NCBI GenBank assembly: GCA_024138025.1
Contig: JAMXBD010000388.1
Span: 248,001 to 312,000, forward strand
Length of the DNA stretch: 64,000 bases
Direction: 5' to 3'
Source: Combretum micranthum
Taxonomy: Eukaryota; Streptophyta; Magnoliopsida; Myrtales; Combretaceae
Shown: in pieces, positions 11,974 through 23,149 of the stretch
Numbering within the stretch: position 1 is the stretch's first letter
Layout: every line of letters begins with the position of its first letter
Program-made: the position numbers and the translations under genes
The notes under the pieces: model-generated
Told to the model about the DNA's origin: nothing
Databases searched by the model: none
The model's input: the letters and a program-made list of their open reading frames with translations, nothing else

Positions 11974-13722
11974 CTAAGGGCAGCAACAGCAAAGACCTTC
12001 CAGGCAGCATTCACAAGCCTCGTAGCAGCAGAAACAACAACAGAGTATGTATAAACTGCACAACAAAAGGAAAAAGGATTGAAATCAAATTTCCCTTGCA
12101 AGGTGCATTTGGCTAATAAAAAGGGAAAAAAAAAAAAAAAGAAAGATTGCAATCACGGTTGTTAAAATCATAAGTTAACTCGTATGATTTTACGAGTTTA
12201 TAATTTTTTATTTTTTTTATTCTAAAACAAATGTAGTTTAGATATATGATTTTACTAATTCTATACGGTTCCATTTGTCTTGATATCATATAATTAAATT
12301 CAAGTGTGAGAACACTGAGCACAATCTGTTCTTTAATCGAACTCCAGAAAAGAAAATGGAAAAAATATACCAACATGATGCGATTGGAGAGCTCAACTTA
12401 GTAGGTAAATAGGCCTATCTACTAGAAATGAGATCAGATGTTGTTGTTAGAACTGGATGGTCTGGAAACCACTCACCTATTTTCCATTTGAACTGTGTCT
12501 GGAATTAGCACATATCAATATCACATGATTTGATTATGGGATTTTTATTAGATAAGAGATGACAAATTCCTAGATGTTCCAATAACTTCTACCCTAATCT
12601 GTGACTTTTAAACACATATCAATATCACATGATTTGATTTTGGGAATTTTATTAGATAAGAATTGACAAATTGCTAGATGTTACAATACCTTCTACCCTA
12701 ATTTGTGACTTTTCTTGTATATTTAGGGATTTGCTCCCACAGAGTAAATTCTGGCAAATTACAATAAAACAACCTAAGTTTTTTTTTTTTTTTTTTTAAC
12801 ATTTTCATTTTTAGAATTTTTTTTTTTCATTTTAAGTCCTATGCCATAAAAAATAAGTTAATATATTATCTTCATGATTACTTTTCAGTCTTCTCTACAA
12901 GCGTTGTTAAAAGCTAGATCTTAATATATATAATATATATATATATATATATAAACATAAGTCCTAAAATAAAAACAAAAAAAGATAAATAGTGTAGGTT
13001 TTGAAAATAAAAAATTCAAAAAACTTATGTTCTTTTATTATTTTTTAGTTTTTCCATTTTAGGACTTGTATTTTTATTTATTTTTTCTCCCAATTTAGGA
13101 CCTAAGTTTAGTTTCATTGCAATGGGAAATGACGGATACCTTATTTTGATACCTGCATAAAAACCTAGGTTCTGAAATCAACATTTTGAAAAAATGGGTC
13201 TTAAAATATAAATAGGTGAAACTTAGCTCTTTATAGTATATTAATTCCAATTAAAAATTGCTATGAGTCTTCCCTTTTTTTTAATATTTTTTAAATCTTT
13301 GGTAAACATGTAAACGTGGGTATGAACATTATTAAAGAGAAAAACAGGAAAGTGATATGACATATGATAAAAAGATTGACCATAATTTATAATTATACTG
13401 TAAATTAATTATTTGCAATCTCCATTTATTTTATAAACTTTTAGTACTGATATGGATTCAACACGACCAAGACACGTGAATCCACTTCTATCAACATGAT
13501 ACCTATCTTGAAATAGAGGAAGAAGCGACAAGAAACATACAAATATGGATAAAATTAAGTACTATACTCTTCCTAAGCACATAAATCAAGAATTAAAATG
13601 CATTAAACTGGAAAAAAAGATAAGAAAGTTTCATACCAAGCATATAAACAGCCTTTTTCCTCACGACGTTTATGGATTTGATCATAATACGACATCTCTT
13701 GACGACCTGGTGCACCATCCAT
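11974..13722 (-). CDS. CYSTM-like small cysteine-rich protein, complete two-exon gene
   Basis: Two exons on the minus strand: 13722-13637 (ATG at 13722-13720, donor GTATGA) and 12055-11974 (acceptor TTGTGCAG, stop TAG at 11976-11974). Splicing TG|T restores a Cys codon and gives 55 residues. Residues 1-28 form a charged head with [19 protein letters not shown]. Residues 29-55 form a tail with [13 protein letters not shown], then CCCC-P at the end; 13 of the last 27 residues are Cys. This is the layout of CYSTM-type proteins, which are believed to sit in or on membranes and act in stress responses. Neighbour: exon 1 of a paralogue at 66-166 in the same orientation. The 1581 bp intron is long and holds a 104 bp tandem duplication. 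No stop or frameshift is seen, so it looks functional. It is easily missed because neither exon exceeds 90 bases. Confidence 0.8.
12509..12712. repeat. 104 bp tandem duplication inside the CYSTM-like intron
   Basis: Copies start at 12509 and 12613 with CACATATCAATATCACATGA and run to GTGACTTTT. They differ at about ten positions, so the duplication is recent compared with most repeats here. Confidence 0.9.
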
Positions 13723-14908
13723 GTCGACAACACTCTAAAAGAAACAAAATGAGAATTAGTATGCCTTCTTATGTCGTAGTCTAGAACATAATATGTGTTG
13801 TTCCTCTAGTAATAAATGGAAAATAACGATCAAATAGTTCCTTTTCTCATCTGTTTTTCATTTATTTTGGTAGTTGATCCATTGCTTTCATAAATGGAGA
13901 GTCGTACAATGCATATGGTTGCAATTACTCTTTTTGGTTCTCAGATAAACCAAACAGTTGGAACGATTCCTACCTTTTATCAGGGATAGCATAGGATGGA
14001 ATAGGGATTGCTCCCTCGTAAATTCAGAAATAAGACCAATATGTGGAGTAAAATTTAGGTGTACTTGGTTGTCGCTCTATCTTTTATGTATCTTTTGGCA
14101 GATAGGACATTAGGGTTTTTAAAAGTAAATAGAACCTATTTGCAAATAGTTTTATCTATACGGTAAAATTTAACGAATGACATATCTGATGTTATCTTTT
14201 CAGGAAATACCATCTATTAAAATAGGGTAAATTATTTCATTACGTCACAATATTTCGAGATAAGTTTATTTGATATTACAACGTTTTGGATAGTTAAAAA
14301 GAGATCACAACATTTAGAGAAGTGAGATAATTGAGGTAACAACATTTCAAGTAATTAAAAAGAGGTTACAACGCTTAGAGAAGATGATTAATTGAGGTCA
14401 CTATTGACACGTGTTAAATCTTATAAGTTTTAATTTTAAATATTTCTTCTATTGATACGTGTTAATGATGATCTCATTTAACTTACTTCTCGAGAGAGTT
14501 ACTAGCATATTTATGAAGTTGATGCATAAATATAGCAAAAATATCATCAAGCTAAACTCAACTTGTTTTAGACATGGACCAACTAACTATTCATGAGTCT
14601 ACCTCTATTGTAAACCTAAGACATGTTAGAAGGTCGAGCAGATCAATCAAGCCCCTTCGTCTACTTTGACTTAGCTAGAATACTCAGCATTTATTAGTTA
14701 CTAAGCTCAATCAAAACTAGGTTAGTCAATTCATCCTCCGAGGATCATGGGAAGTGGTCGTTTAGTGGCATGTAATTAATCTTCTGCGCACCCACCATCT
14801 CCCCAATATGCATCCACTTATTTCAATAGCCCACGATTGTCTTTCTATAAATATCACACAGAAGGTCACATATGGATCATTTGGCAGCACCCATCCCACC
14901 TATTTTTG
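13723..14908. other. spacer upstream of the CYSTM-like gene
   Basis: The first ~190 bases resemble bases ~250-390 upstream of the edge paralogue and probably contain the promoter. Around 14210-14400 there is a stretch with repeated GAGGTAACAACATTT/GAGGTTACAACG words, likely a decayed fold-back element. 14410-14900 holds nothing recognised beyond decayed DUF26 sequence near its right end. Confidence 0.4.
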
Positions 14909-15112
14909 TCACTCTATACTTTTTGCACCTTGTAACATGACTATTGAAATGATCATTTTTGTCAAGGAAAACATGAGTTTACCCCCGAAATCATATTGAT
15001 TGTAGTCATAATCCATGGTATCTTTGTTAGGATCGCATCTTATTATCATTATATTAGATATATAAAGGAGCACAAAAAATGTAATAGTAGAAATTGTGAG
15101 AAAATTAGCCAT
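14909..15112 (-). pseudogene. secreted DUF26/ginkbilobin-2-like gene, decayed copy 1
   Basis: Reading from ATG at 15112-15110: 67 codons, MANFLTISTITFFVLLYISN (signal-peptide-like), then a segment matching the start of the DUF26 region of copy 2 (YDYNQYDF against DCGEYSF), stopping at TGA. The first conserved Cys of the domain is replaced by Tyr, and the C-X8-C-X2-C core cannot be followed downstream, although weak similarity seems to continue to about 14790. The 5' flank (15113-15390) aligns with 21786-22030, which shows an old gene duplication. DUF26 proteins are apoplastic, mannose-binding or antifungal. Almost certainly non-functional; similarity to the family is recognised through copy 2. 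Confidence 0.5.
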
Positions 15113-15390
15113 AAATAGAAGGTACAAATGTGCTTAGTTCTCTAAAGTTTGATGAACAAAAATTTATAGACATTCCAAATTAGGTATCGCTCAATTCCTA
15201 TGATGTCTTATTGGCAAAAAAGTATTGAGTCCTAAACCATCATGTTTATTAGTGGTGGGTGATTTTTAGAAATTATCACATCATAATTCAGCATCAGTGA
15301 GGTAATAAATTTAAAATACCAGGAACATGCTAGTGAGTTTCTATGTATTTTTGGTTGCCATAAAAAATTTTAATCCGATAGAACAAATAT

Positions 15391-16389
15391 GAGGAGAAAC
15401 TATTATTTTTTTTTTTTTAGTAATTGAGAAATACTATTCGTATCACATATGTTTTTCTAAAATAAGGAAAGTAGCAGCCGAGAGTTTTGTTTTTGTGTTT
15501 TTTTTCATTGCTTATTAGAAGCTATATGATGTATCTTCATGTCAAGAGGCAAAAAAAGTGCATTGTTGGTTAGAAGTGACAAGATAAGGGCTCCTTGGTT
15601 TCTAAGGTAAGGTAAGAAGTATTTCAATTCATTCAAAAATTAGGCCTTTTAAGTGAGTTGAATCCAAGAACAAACTACTTTAGCATAACAAAATATTTTG
15701 CATGATAAATTACTTTTTCATAAAGCATTTTGTTAAACTTACAATTTTACAAGCATTGAAATGAAAATTGTAAACTTTTAGAATTGTGCAATTTAAGTCA
15801 TATTCTACCAAATATTTATATTTAAATGATTTTGCATTCATTATAACTATTAAGAAGAAAACCTCATAAATCATACAAATTATATTACGATTTTAATAAT
15901 CATGGTTATATACCATCCCCATGCATTATCTTGCCTTTCTAGTACAATTAGGACTTAAGAGTTGTCACTAGGGAGGGGAGGAAGACCTTGTTTTCTATTT
16001 TTGATTTGGTTATCCATGGTTTTTAGGAAATTCTAATATTTTACTCTTTTTCTTGGAATTCATCCACGTATCTTGATTGAGCAATCAAAATACAACATAA
16101 ATATGTCTTTTCTTTTCTAAGGAAAAATTTTCACCTTAAGTATAGCAATGGGGGCAAGATTGTGCACTTTGGCTTTCCTCTTGTACCACCTCATCACTTA
16201 AATGAATAATCCTTATCTACAGCTCTCATTCCATCTCATGAAGTTGCCACGAATCAATAATGAGAACTGTAATATCAATGAAAACATCACAAATTATGAT
16301 TACACCTAATATACATGTCCATAAAATAAAATCATATCTAATGACATACATAATAATTCAGGAATCACTCAATTGCAAATCAATACAAC
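15391..16389. other. intergenic, no gene recognised
   Basis: AT-rich spacer between the DUF26-like relic and the copia element. No repeat, RNA or coding signal recognised. Confidence 0.5.
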
Positions 16390-16556
16390 TGATAAGACTA
16401 GTCAAACAATGTAATTAATATAGGCAAATAATGTAATTAATATAGTGGTACGAGAGATATTCCAACAGTATATATATATCTCTATGTATGTATAAACAAG
16501 ATATTGAACATAGAAAAGCCTTTTCCAGAAATTGTTCTCCTCTTATATCTTCTTCA
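16390..16556 (+). repeat. copia 5' LTR
   Basis: TG..CA borders (TGATAAGACTAG .. CTTCTTCA). It contains two AATGTAATTAATATAG sub-repeats and a TATA-rich stretch near 16470. Confidence 0.85.
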
Positions 16557-16569
16557 TGGTATCAGAGCC
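16557..16569 (+). other. primer binding site (initiator Met tRNA)
   Basis: TGGTATCAGAGCC directly after the 5' LTR. It is the complement of the 3' end of plant initiator tRNA-Met, the usual primer of copia elements. Confidence 0.93.
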
Positions 16570-16639
16570 TTCACCGTGCTTTGTAAAAATCTCTGTCATA
16601 GGTTCTTAATCCTTGCCAACCTTTTTCTTTCCTTCCCAA

Positions 16640-17501
16640 TGGCAAATGAGGACTCTCCCCTTATTATTCAAAACACTCAAAAACCTTCAAATCCATTAAT
16701 CACAATTCACAACACAATCAAACTCACATCTATAAACTATCTCTCTTGGAAAATCCAAATGGAAGCAATTCTAATTGACTATGACCTGCAGAAGTCCATT
16801 GATGGTTCTTATCCTTCTCCTCCAGCTACTATCAAAGTTAATAACACAATCACACCCAATCCAACACATCAAACATGGCAAAGACAGGGCAAACTTCTAT
16901 TTGGAGCTCTTATAAGTACTCTTTCACCAAATATTGTGCCACTTGTCGCTCAATCAAAAACATCTCAAGAGGCATGGCAAACTTTCACCAACACTTATGC
17001 TGGACCCTTTTGAGGACATATCAAGCAACTCAAGGATCATATGAAAAACATCACTAAAGGCTGTCTTTCTATTACATATTACATGCTTGTGCAGATGAGC
17101 TTGCTGCCCTTGGTAAAGCTCTAGATCAATAAGATTTGAATGAAAAAGTCTTGGAAGGACTTGATGAAAATTATAAATTTGTAATAGATGCGGTAAATAG
17201 TTGTGACGCTGTTAATTCCTCTGATGAACTACATGAAAAACTCATCAACAAAGAGCTGGCTCTTCGAAAATTTTCAAGCTCCTCTGTTCTACTATCATTT
17301 GCACATCTCTCCAACATGCACTCAAATAAGTGGTCTGCTCGTAACCATCTTCCTTGGTCTGTCAATGGTTCATCTCAACAATTTACCCCCACTGTAACAC
17401 ATTCCACCAGACTTGCTAACACTCGGGTAAACCGCTCAGCCCGACCATTTCTTGGTAAATGCCAGTGGTGTTGTGCATAAGGACATGTTGTTTCACAATG
17501 C
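16640..17501 (+). pseudogene. copia gag (capsid/nucleocapsid), broken
   Basis: Starts MANEDSPLIIQ and continues through a capsid-type region (LSWKIQMEAIL, YDLQKSIDGSYP). The frame is interrupted by TGA at 17011-17013, most simply a CGA to TGA change. Similarity resumes in another frame at 17136 (EKVLEGLDENYKF). It ends with a zinc knuckle at 17460-17501, C-X2-C-X4-H-X4-C in spacing, carrying an in-frame TAA at 17478-17480. Product would package the element RNA. Two frames and two stops make it dead. Confidence 0.88.
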
Positions 17502-17627
17502 CCACTGCTTTGCTAACAATATCCTCATGCATAACCACCACCTCAACCTATCGCACCAGCTTGATCTTATGTTACACCTCCTTGGCAAGCACATGCCCTT
17601 GTTGTTGACTCAATCTCTTCTGGTTAC

Positions 17628-17965
17628 CTATGGTTGCTTGATAACGGTGCATCACATCATGTCACTATTGATATCAATAATCTTACTCTTCACAACAGTT
17701 ATGATGGCACAGATGAGACTATGATTGGTGATAGTTTTGGACTTCCTATTACACACACTGGTTCAACATCTGCCAACACTTCCTCTCATTCTTTTACACT
17801 TTCTAATATTCTATGTGTTCCTACTATGAAATGCAATATGATCTCCATTTCTCAATTTTGCAATACCAATAATACCTCAATTGAATCATTACCATATTCT
17901 TTTCATGTGAAGGACCTGTGCATGGGGACAATACTTCTAAAGGGTCAAACTAAGGGTGGTATTTA
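17628..17965 (+). pseudogene. copia aspartic protease region
   Basis: LLDNGASHHVT at 17634 onward is the active-site region, but the usual D-S/T-G triad reads D-N-G (17640-17648). The downstream protease-like segment (FTLSNILCVPTMKCNMIS) is typical of copia polyproteins. Would cleave Gag-Pol; the Asn probably inactivates it. Confidence 0.85.
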
Positions 17966-17968
17966 TGA

Positions 17969-18880
17969 ATGGCCAACCTCTTCCTACCGTTGCTTGCTTT
18001 CTCCAGTATCAAAACTAGTTTGCCTGCATGGCATCATAGACTTGGACATCCATTTGTGTCAACTTTCAAATATATGTTATCTTCAGTCAATTTAGATGTT
18101 TTCGGTTCTTTGAATCTTGAGTTTTATTGTAATTCTTGTTACTACAATAAAAGTCATAAATTGCATCTTTCTTCTTCTTCACTCTCTACCTCTTCACTTC
18201 TTGAGGTTATTTTTATTGATGTTTGGACATCATCTGTTCAATCCATCGATAATTTGAAATATTACATAATATTTGTTGATCACTTTACAAAATACATCTA
18301 GTTATATCCTCTTAAGTGAAAATCTGACGTCTAAGATATTTTCATTCGATACAAGGCTCTTATTAAAAAGTTCTTTAATTGTTTAATTAAAACACTCTAT
18401 TCTAACAATAGAGGGGAGTATTAAGCTTTATCATCCTTCTTAACAGTCAATGGTATTTCTCATCTTACTTATCCACCTCATACACTGGAACACAATGGGT
18501 ACTCAGAACGTTGTTATCAACACATTGTTGAAACGAGTCTCTCTCTATTATCTCATGCATCTATGCCTCTCACATATTGGTCATTTGCTTTCACTATTGC
18601 AGTCTATCTTATAAATCATCTCCCTACTCCCAACCTTCAAAATGTGTCTCCATTTTTGAAACTCTTTGGTACTGTTCCAAACTATGATAAACTTCATAGT
18701 TTTGATTGTCTTTGTTATCCTTGGCTTCGTTCTTACACCACTCACAAACTTGAATCCTGTTCTTCTTCGTATGTTTTTGTTGGTTACTCCTCCACTCAAA
18801 GTGCATATCTTTGTCTTTACATCTCTATAAATCGTTTGCATACATCTCATCATGTTCGATTTGTTGAATTGGATCTGTTT
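17969..18880 (+). pseudogene. copia integrase (pre-integrase zinc finger and core), broken
   Basis: WHHRLGHP and a Cys pair (CNSCYY) form the pre-integrase zinc-binding module. The core follows with IFIDVWTSS and YYIIFVDHFTKYI, interrupted by TAG at 18299-18301. A degraded middle follows, then MPLTYWSFAFTIAVYLINHL and GYSSTQSAYLC typical of the integrase end. Frame changes occur between 17960 and 17969 and downstream. Confidence 0.87.
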
Positions 18881-19239
18881 TCCCTTTTGCCACTTCTCAT
18901 CCCTCTCTGCCTCATGCCTCCTCTTCCACCATGTTTGAATGGTGTTCTATCACTCTTCCCCTTGTTGCCTGTTCTTGCTCTACCACATCTACCCTGCCTG
19001 CCCCCACAACTTTGCAACGCAATGCAGCTGTTCAGTTTTCCCCTTCGTCTGCTATTGTTCCTCCACAATCTGGCCTTGATTCTCCTTCATCTACTGAATT
19101 TTTTTCCCTTCAAACATACATAATTTCTTGTCCTCATCACCCAGAATTATCATGACTCGATCTAAACACAATATCCATAAACCAATCCAAAACCTTAATC
19201 TCAACGCTGAACTTCATTAATGTATACTTGAACCTACTA

Positions 19240-20039
19240 CCGTCAGTCAAGCCTTGAAGGATCCGAAATGGTGCAAAGCAATGTTCGAAGAATTTGATGC
19301 TCTCATTTATAATGGCACATGGGAACTTATTTCTCCTAATCATACCCAAAACTTAGTAGGGTGTAAGTGGATTTTTCGCACTAAATACTTGCCTAATGGT
19401 TTTGTTGACAGGTACAAAGCATGCTTAGTTGCCAAAGACTTTCATCAACGACATAGAGTTGACTGCACTGAAACATTTAGTCCTATCATCAAACCCACCA
19501 CTGTTCGCCTGCTTCTCAGTCTTGCAATTAGTAATGGATGACACCTACGACAACTTGATGTCAATAATGGTTTTCTTCAGGATACTCCTATAGAGAATGT
19601 GTTTATGTCTCAATCACCAGGTTTCGTTGATCATGATCATCCTCATCATGTGTGTAAACTCCGCAAAGCCATCTATGGTCTCAAACAGGCGCCTCGTGCT
19701 TGGTACCATGAACTACGCCAATTCCTTCTCAATTATGGCTTCACTAATTCAGTAGCTGAAACTTCCTTGTTCATCTTCAATATTCATGACATTCTCATCT
19801 ATCTCTTAGTCTATGTTGACGACATCACTTTTACTGGGAATAGCAATCAAGCTGTACCTAAGTTTATCCAACAACTTTCTCATCAGTTCTCTATTAAGGA
19901 TCTGGGTACGCTGAACTACTTTCTTGGTGTTGAAGTCATTCCTCACACTGATGGTATGTTTCTATGTCAAAGGAAGTACATTGTTGATCTTCTTCACAAA
20001 GCTCATATGATTGAAGCTAAACCTCTCTCAACGCTCTAG
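19240..20039 (+). pseudogene. copia reverse transcriptase, broken
   Basis: WCKAMFEEFDALIYNGTWEL and VGCKWIFRTKYLPNG open the domain. A TGA at 19539-19541 (after SLAISNG) interrupts it. The same frame then gives KLRKAIYGLKQAPRAWY and the catalytic YVDD at 19812-19823, then LNYFLGVEV. It ends at TAG 20037-20039. Copies element RNA into DNA in an active element; the stops abolish that here. Confidence 0.92.
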
Positions 20040-20159
20040 CTATCCATCCACCACTCACCCTAAGTGCAAGAACATCCTTAACTGATCCTATAGAGTATCG
20101 AACTGTTGTTGGAATTCTCCAATATCTCTCTCTCACTCTCCAAATATTGCTTCCACATT

Positions 20160-20715
20160 AAATAAACTTTCTCAATTTATGCATCACCCAACTACTAATC
20201 ACTGGAATGCAGTTAAACAACTTCTTCGATATCTCTATGGAACCTTGGATCATGGTATTACACTTCGTCACATTTCTCCTCTTAATTTGCATGCCTTTTT
20301 TGACGCCGATTGGGATGGCAACAAGGATGATTATACCTCCACCAGTGCTTACATCATTTATCTTGGTCACAATCCCATCTCTTGGAGCTTTAAGAAACAG
20401 CAGACAGTTACTCATTCCTCCATTGAAGCTGAGTATCATTCCATTGCTACTACGGTTGCCAAACTACGTTAGGTCTGCTCCCTTCTAACTAAACTTGGTG
20501 TCACTCTTATTCATCAACTAGTGATCTATTATGATAATGTTGGTGTCACGAACCTCTGCTTCAATCCAGCTTTCCACTCGTGCATGAAACATGTTGTCTT
20601 TGACTATCATTTTATATGAGAACAAGTTCAAAATGGCTCAATTCATGTCTTCCACATCCCGTCCTCAGATCAGATTGCTGATGCACTTACGAAGCCTCTT
20701 GCTCACTCTCAGTTC
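20160..20715 (+). pseudogene. copia RNase H, broken
   Basis: HAFFDADWDGNKDD, then ISWSFKKQQTVTHSSIEAEY (catalytic Asp and Glu present), with a stop (TAG) at 20470-20472. Similarity runs on to ADALTKPL near 20680-20700, the usual C-terminus of copia polyproteins. Confidence 0.9.
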
Positions 20716-20760
20716 CACTCACTTAAGACCAAGATTGGACTCACTCCACTGCCGTCCATC

Positions 20761-20771
20761 TTGCAGGGGCA
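20761..20771 (+). other. polypurine tract of the copia element
   Basis: TTGCAGGGGCA immediately before the 3' LTR; primer site for second-strand synthesis. Confidence 0.75.
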
Positions 20772-20946
20772 TAATAAGACTAGTCAAACAATGTGATAAG
20801 ACTAGTCAAATGATGTAATTAATATAGTGGTATGAGAGATATTCCAACAGCACATATATATATATATATATCTATGTATGTACAAATAAGATATTGAAAA
20901 TAGAAAAATCTTTTCTAGAAATTGTTCTCCTCTTATATCTTCTTCA
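20772..20946 (+). repeat. copia 3' LTR
   Basis: Begins TAATAAGACTAGTCAAAC (ancestral TG changed to TA) and ends CTTCTTCA. It differs from the 5' LTR by an extra TGATAAGACTAGTC sub-repeat and a longer AT tract. Confidence 0.82.
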
Positions 20947-21378
20947 ATAATACCAAAGCTAAGGAATTATAAAACGTAATCGTCTTCTTAGGACTTTAAT
21001 GTTAAGTCTTCATCCTAAATATTTTTTCTTTGAAGCATGTGGATTTTCACTTTTTAATTTTGCTATTCTAATTATTATATTCACCTTTTAGTTTTGTCAT
21101 TCCAATTGTCATATTCATTATCATTATGAAATGGAAACATGTAATATCTAGATAATATGAAGTTTTATAAACGACAACAAACATTAAATAGATATAGATC
21201 AAATATAAAATAAATATAAATAAATTATAAACACAACACCTTATGAAACTATATATCATCCTTATAAAAATAATCTAAAAAAGCATTGGGACTTCTTAGA
21301 TTGGAAACATATTTTTCATGAGTATCATGCTTAAATGCCAAAAACATCATGACTACTAACAGAGACCAATGATCTTCT

Positions 21379-21785
21379 TTACTCGTCCAACGGACTTACA
21401 TCGTATCTAACCCTACAATCCGTAACCTGAAGATACTCTTGAAGACTATCTTGACATAGATTAATCAAGTTTGTCGCAGAATGATATACACACTTCGAAC
21501 AAGTGAAAGTGCCCCATTACATTGTCCATGTCCGTAAAGAATGTAGTCATCCTTCTCAACCGGTATTTGCACATAGTAATTTTAACCAAGCCTTGCGGTA
21601 TTTTCCTCTATTCCTAAGATAACTTCCTCCAATATTAAAGGAAAACGTGAGTTTGGTCTGAAACTATACTCGCCACAATCTTATTCTACAGTATCTGTAT
21701 TTGGATCACGTCTTGTTATCATTATATTGGATAGAAAAAGGAGTACCATAACTGTAATTGTATAAATTGTGAGAAAAGTAGCCAT
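21379..21785 (-). pseudogene. DUF26/ginkbilobin-2-like (antifungal, Gnk2-type) secreted protein, pseudogene
   Basis: ATG at 21785-21783. Residues 1-22 are a signal peptide (MATFLTIYTITVMVLLFLSN). The Gnk2 domain follows: DCGEYSFRPNSRFPL, DDYILYGHGQCNGALS, then after a frameshift TCSKC, SATNLINLCQDSLQEY and VTDCRVRYD, ending at TAA 21381-21379. The Cys order C-X8-C-X2-C ..C..C identifies DUF26. Family members are apoplastic, bind mannose or act against fungi. Breaks: TAA at codon 35, a second TAA about 27 codons later, and one frameshift inside the C-X8-C spacing. Related to copy 1 at 14909-15112. Clearly non-functional. Confidence 0.78.
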
Positions 21786-22721
21786 GTTATAGAATATATG
21801 AATGTGCTTATACACTAAAGTTTGATGAGAAACAATTTATAGACATTACAACTATTTTTCATTAATTCCCAGGATATCCTATAGGTCATCACGTATTATG
21901 TCCTAAAGAATGATGTTTATATGTAGTGGGTATTTCTAGAGATGCCAACTCATGAATCACCAATCAGCCAGGTATTAAAATGAAAATACCATATATATTC
22001 TAGTGAGTCTCTACGTATATTATGTTGTTACTAAGATCCATGCGGCAACATTGACTTTGGTTAATTGCTTCTTGTTTGTGCTTAACTCTATATATATGTA
22101 GATATATGCCAAAAAATTTTTTAAGCCGATTCAATAAATATGAATAAGAAGACACCCAATGTCACTCTTATAATGCAAGAGGATTTTTTGAAATTTTTAA
22201 GTTTACTCCAACAAAACATGGTACATTGCATTTAGATTTCCCGTTGACATTTTTATATACTGATAGCATTTTTTGTTGACTCTTACTATCATATGTGTCT
22301 AGTTAAAATAATAAACTAGCAGATAAGAGTTTTCAATTGGTGTAGGTTTAATGATTTGTATAAATAATTGTATATGCACTTTTCGTACTACCTTTATATA
22401 TATATATGTATAAATTCGTTCTTTCTTTCAAATTGTAATAAATGTATCACATATAGTATACAAACGAGATAAATAAATTTATTAGTTTTTTTAATGTCTC
22501 CATAATAGTTTAATTATTTCTTCTAGATAATAGCAATTTTTATTTATTTATTTTTTACGAATGTACGAAGGATGCGCCATCTATTTATTAACTTTATATT
22601 TTATATTATGAATTGTAATTACAGCTCCAACTTTTCATAAATTTATGAAAAATTCTATGGTATCATTGTTTTAATGGGATTGGTTATGTAAGTTATTTAA
22701 CGTCTCAAATTTATACCTAAC

Positions 22722-23110
22722 TGTGATCATCATAGACTTATCAAGAGGAGCCTTAAATTAAGGCTCAGTGGGGGACCAATGATATATGACTAACATATGG
22801 TGAACAACTTTGGAGGTCCACACAAAATCATTGGAATAAAATTATCTAGATTCAATGTTTTTAATAGATGTGGTAGGTATGTGTAGCAATTAGAGTTGTA
22901 GGTAGAATAAAATAGTAGCCGTTAGATCGAACAATCTTGGTTATTCACTATTGAAGGCCTTTTGTATTTACACAAGGATCTCCCTCATTTGTATCATCCA
23001 TCCACAAGTGATTTCTTTTCTCCCTAGAGCTTCTCTCTTTACTTTCTTTCTCTATGGTCTAGGTTTGTGATTTGGTACATGGAAGCATCTAGAATAGTAT
23101 GCCCATGAAA
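22722..23110 (+). repeat. 5' LTR of the gag-only element
   Basis: TGTGATCATCATAGAC at the left, CCCATGAAA at the right. It precedes the primer site by two bases. Confidence 0.75.
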
Positions 23111-23149
23111 AGTGGTATCAAAGTAGGAATCCAAGAGTTAGAGTATAGA

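Larger units (their letters stand above)
16390..20946 (+). mobile_element. Ty1/copia LTR retrotransposon, full-length but decayed (RE1/Ale-like)
   Basis: A 4.56 kb element with the order LTR, primer site, gag, protease, integrase, reverse transcriptase, RNase H, polypurine tract, LTR. Pol order (integrase before RT) shows the copia type; the short LTRs (~170 bp) and the wording of the RT region fit the Ale/Retrofit (RE1-like) lineage. Coding sequence is broken by in-frame stops and several frame changes, so it cannot mobilise itself. LTRs differ by roughly 8% over their last 130 bases. Flanking pentamers ACAAC and ATAAT do not form a clear target duplication. Confidence 0.93.

Noticed and set aside
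17171..17365. Minus-strand ORFs inside the copia element (also 18581-18853, 20158-20439)
   Set aside because: Antisense shadows of gag, integrase and RNase H coding sequence.
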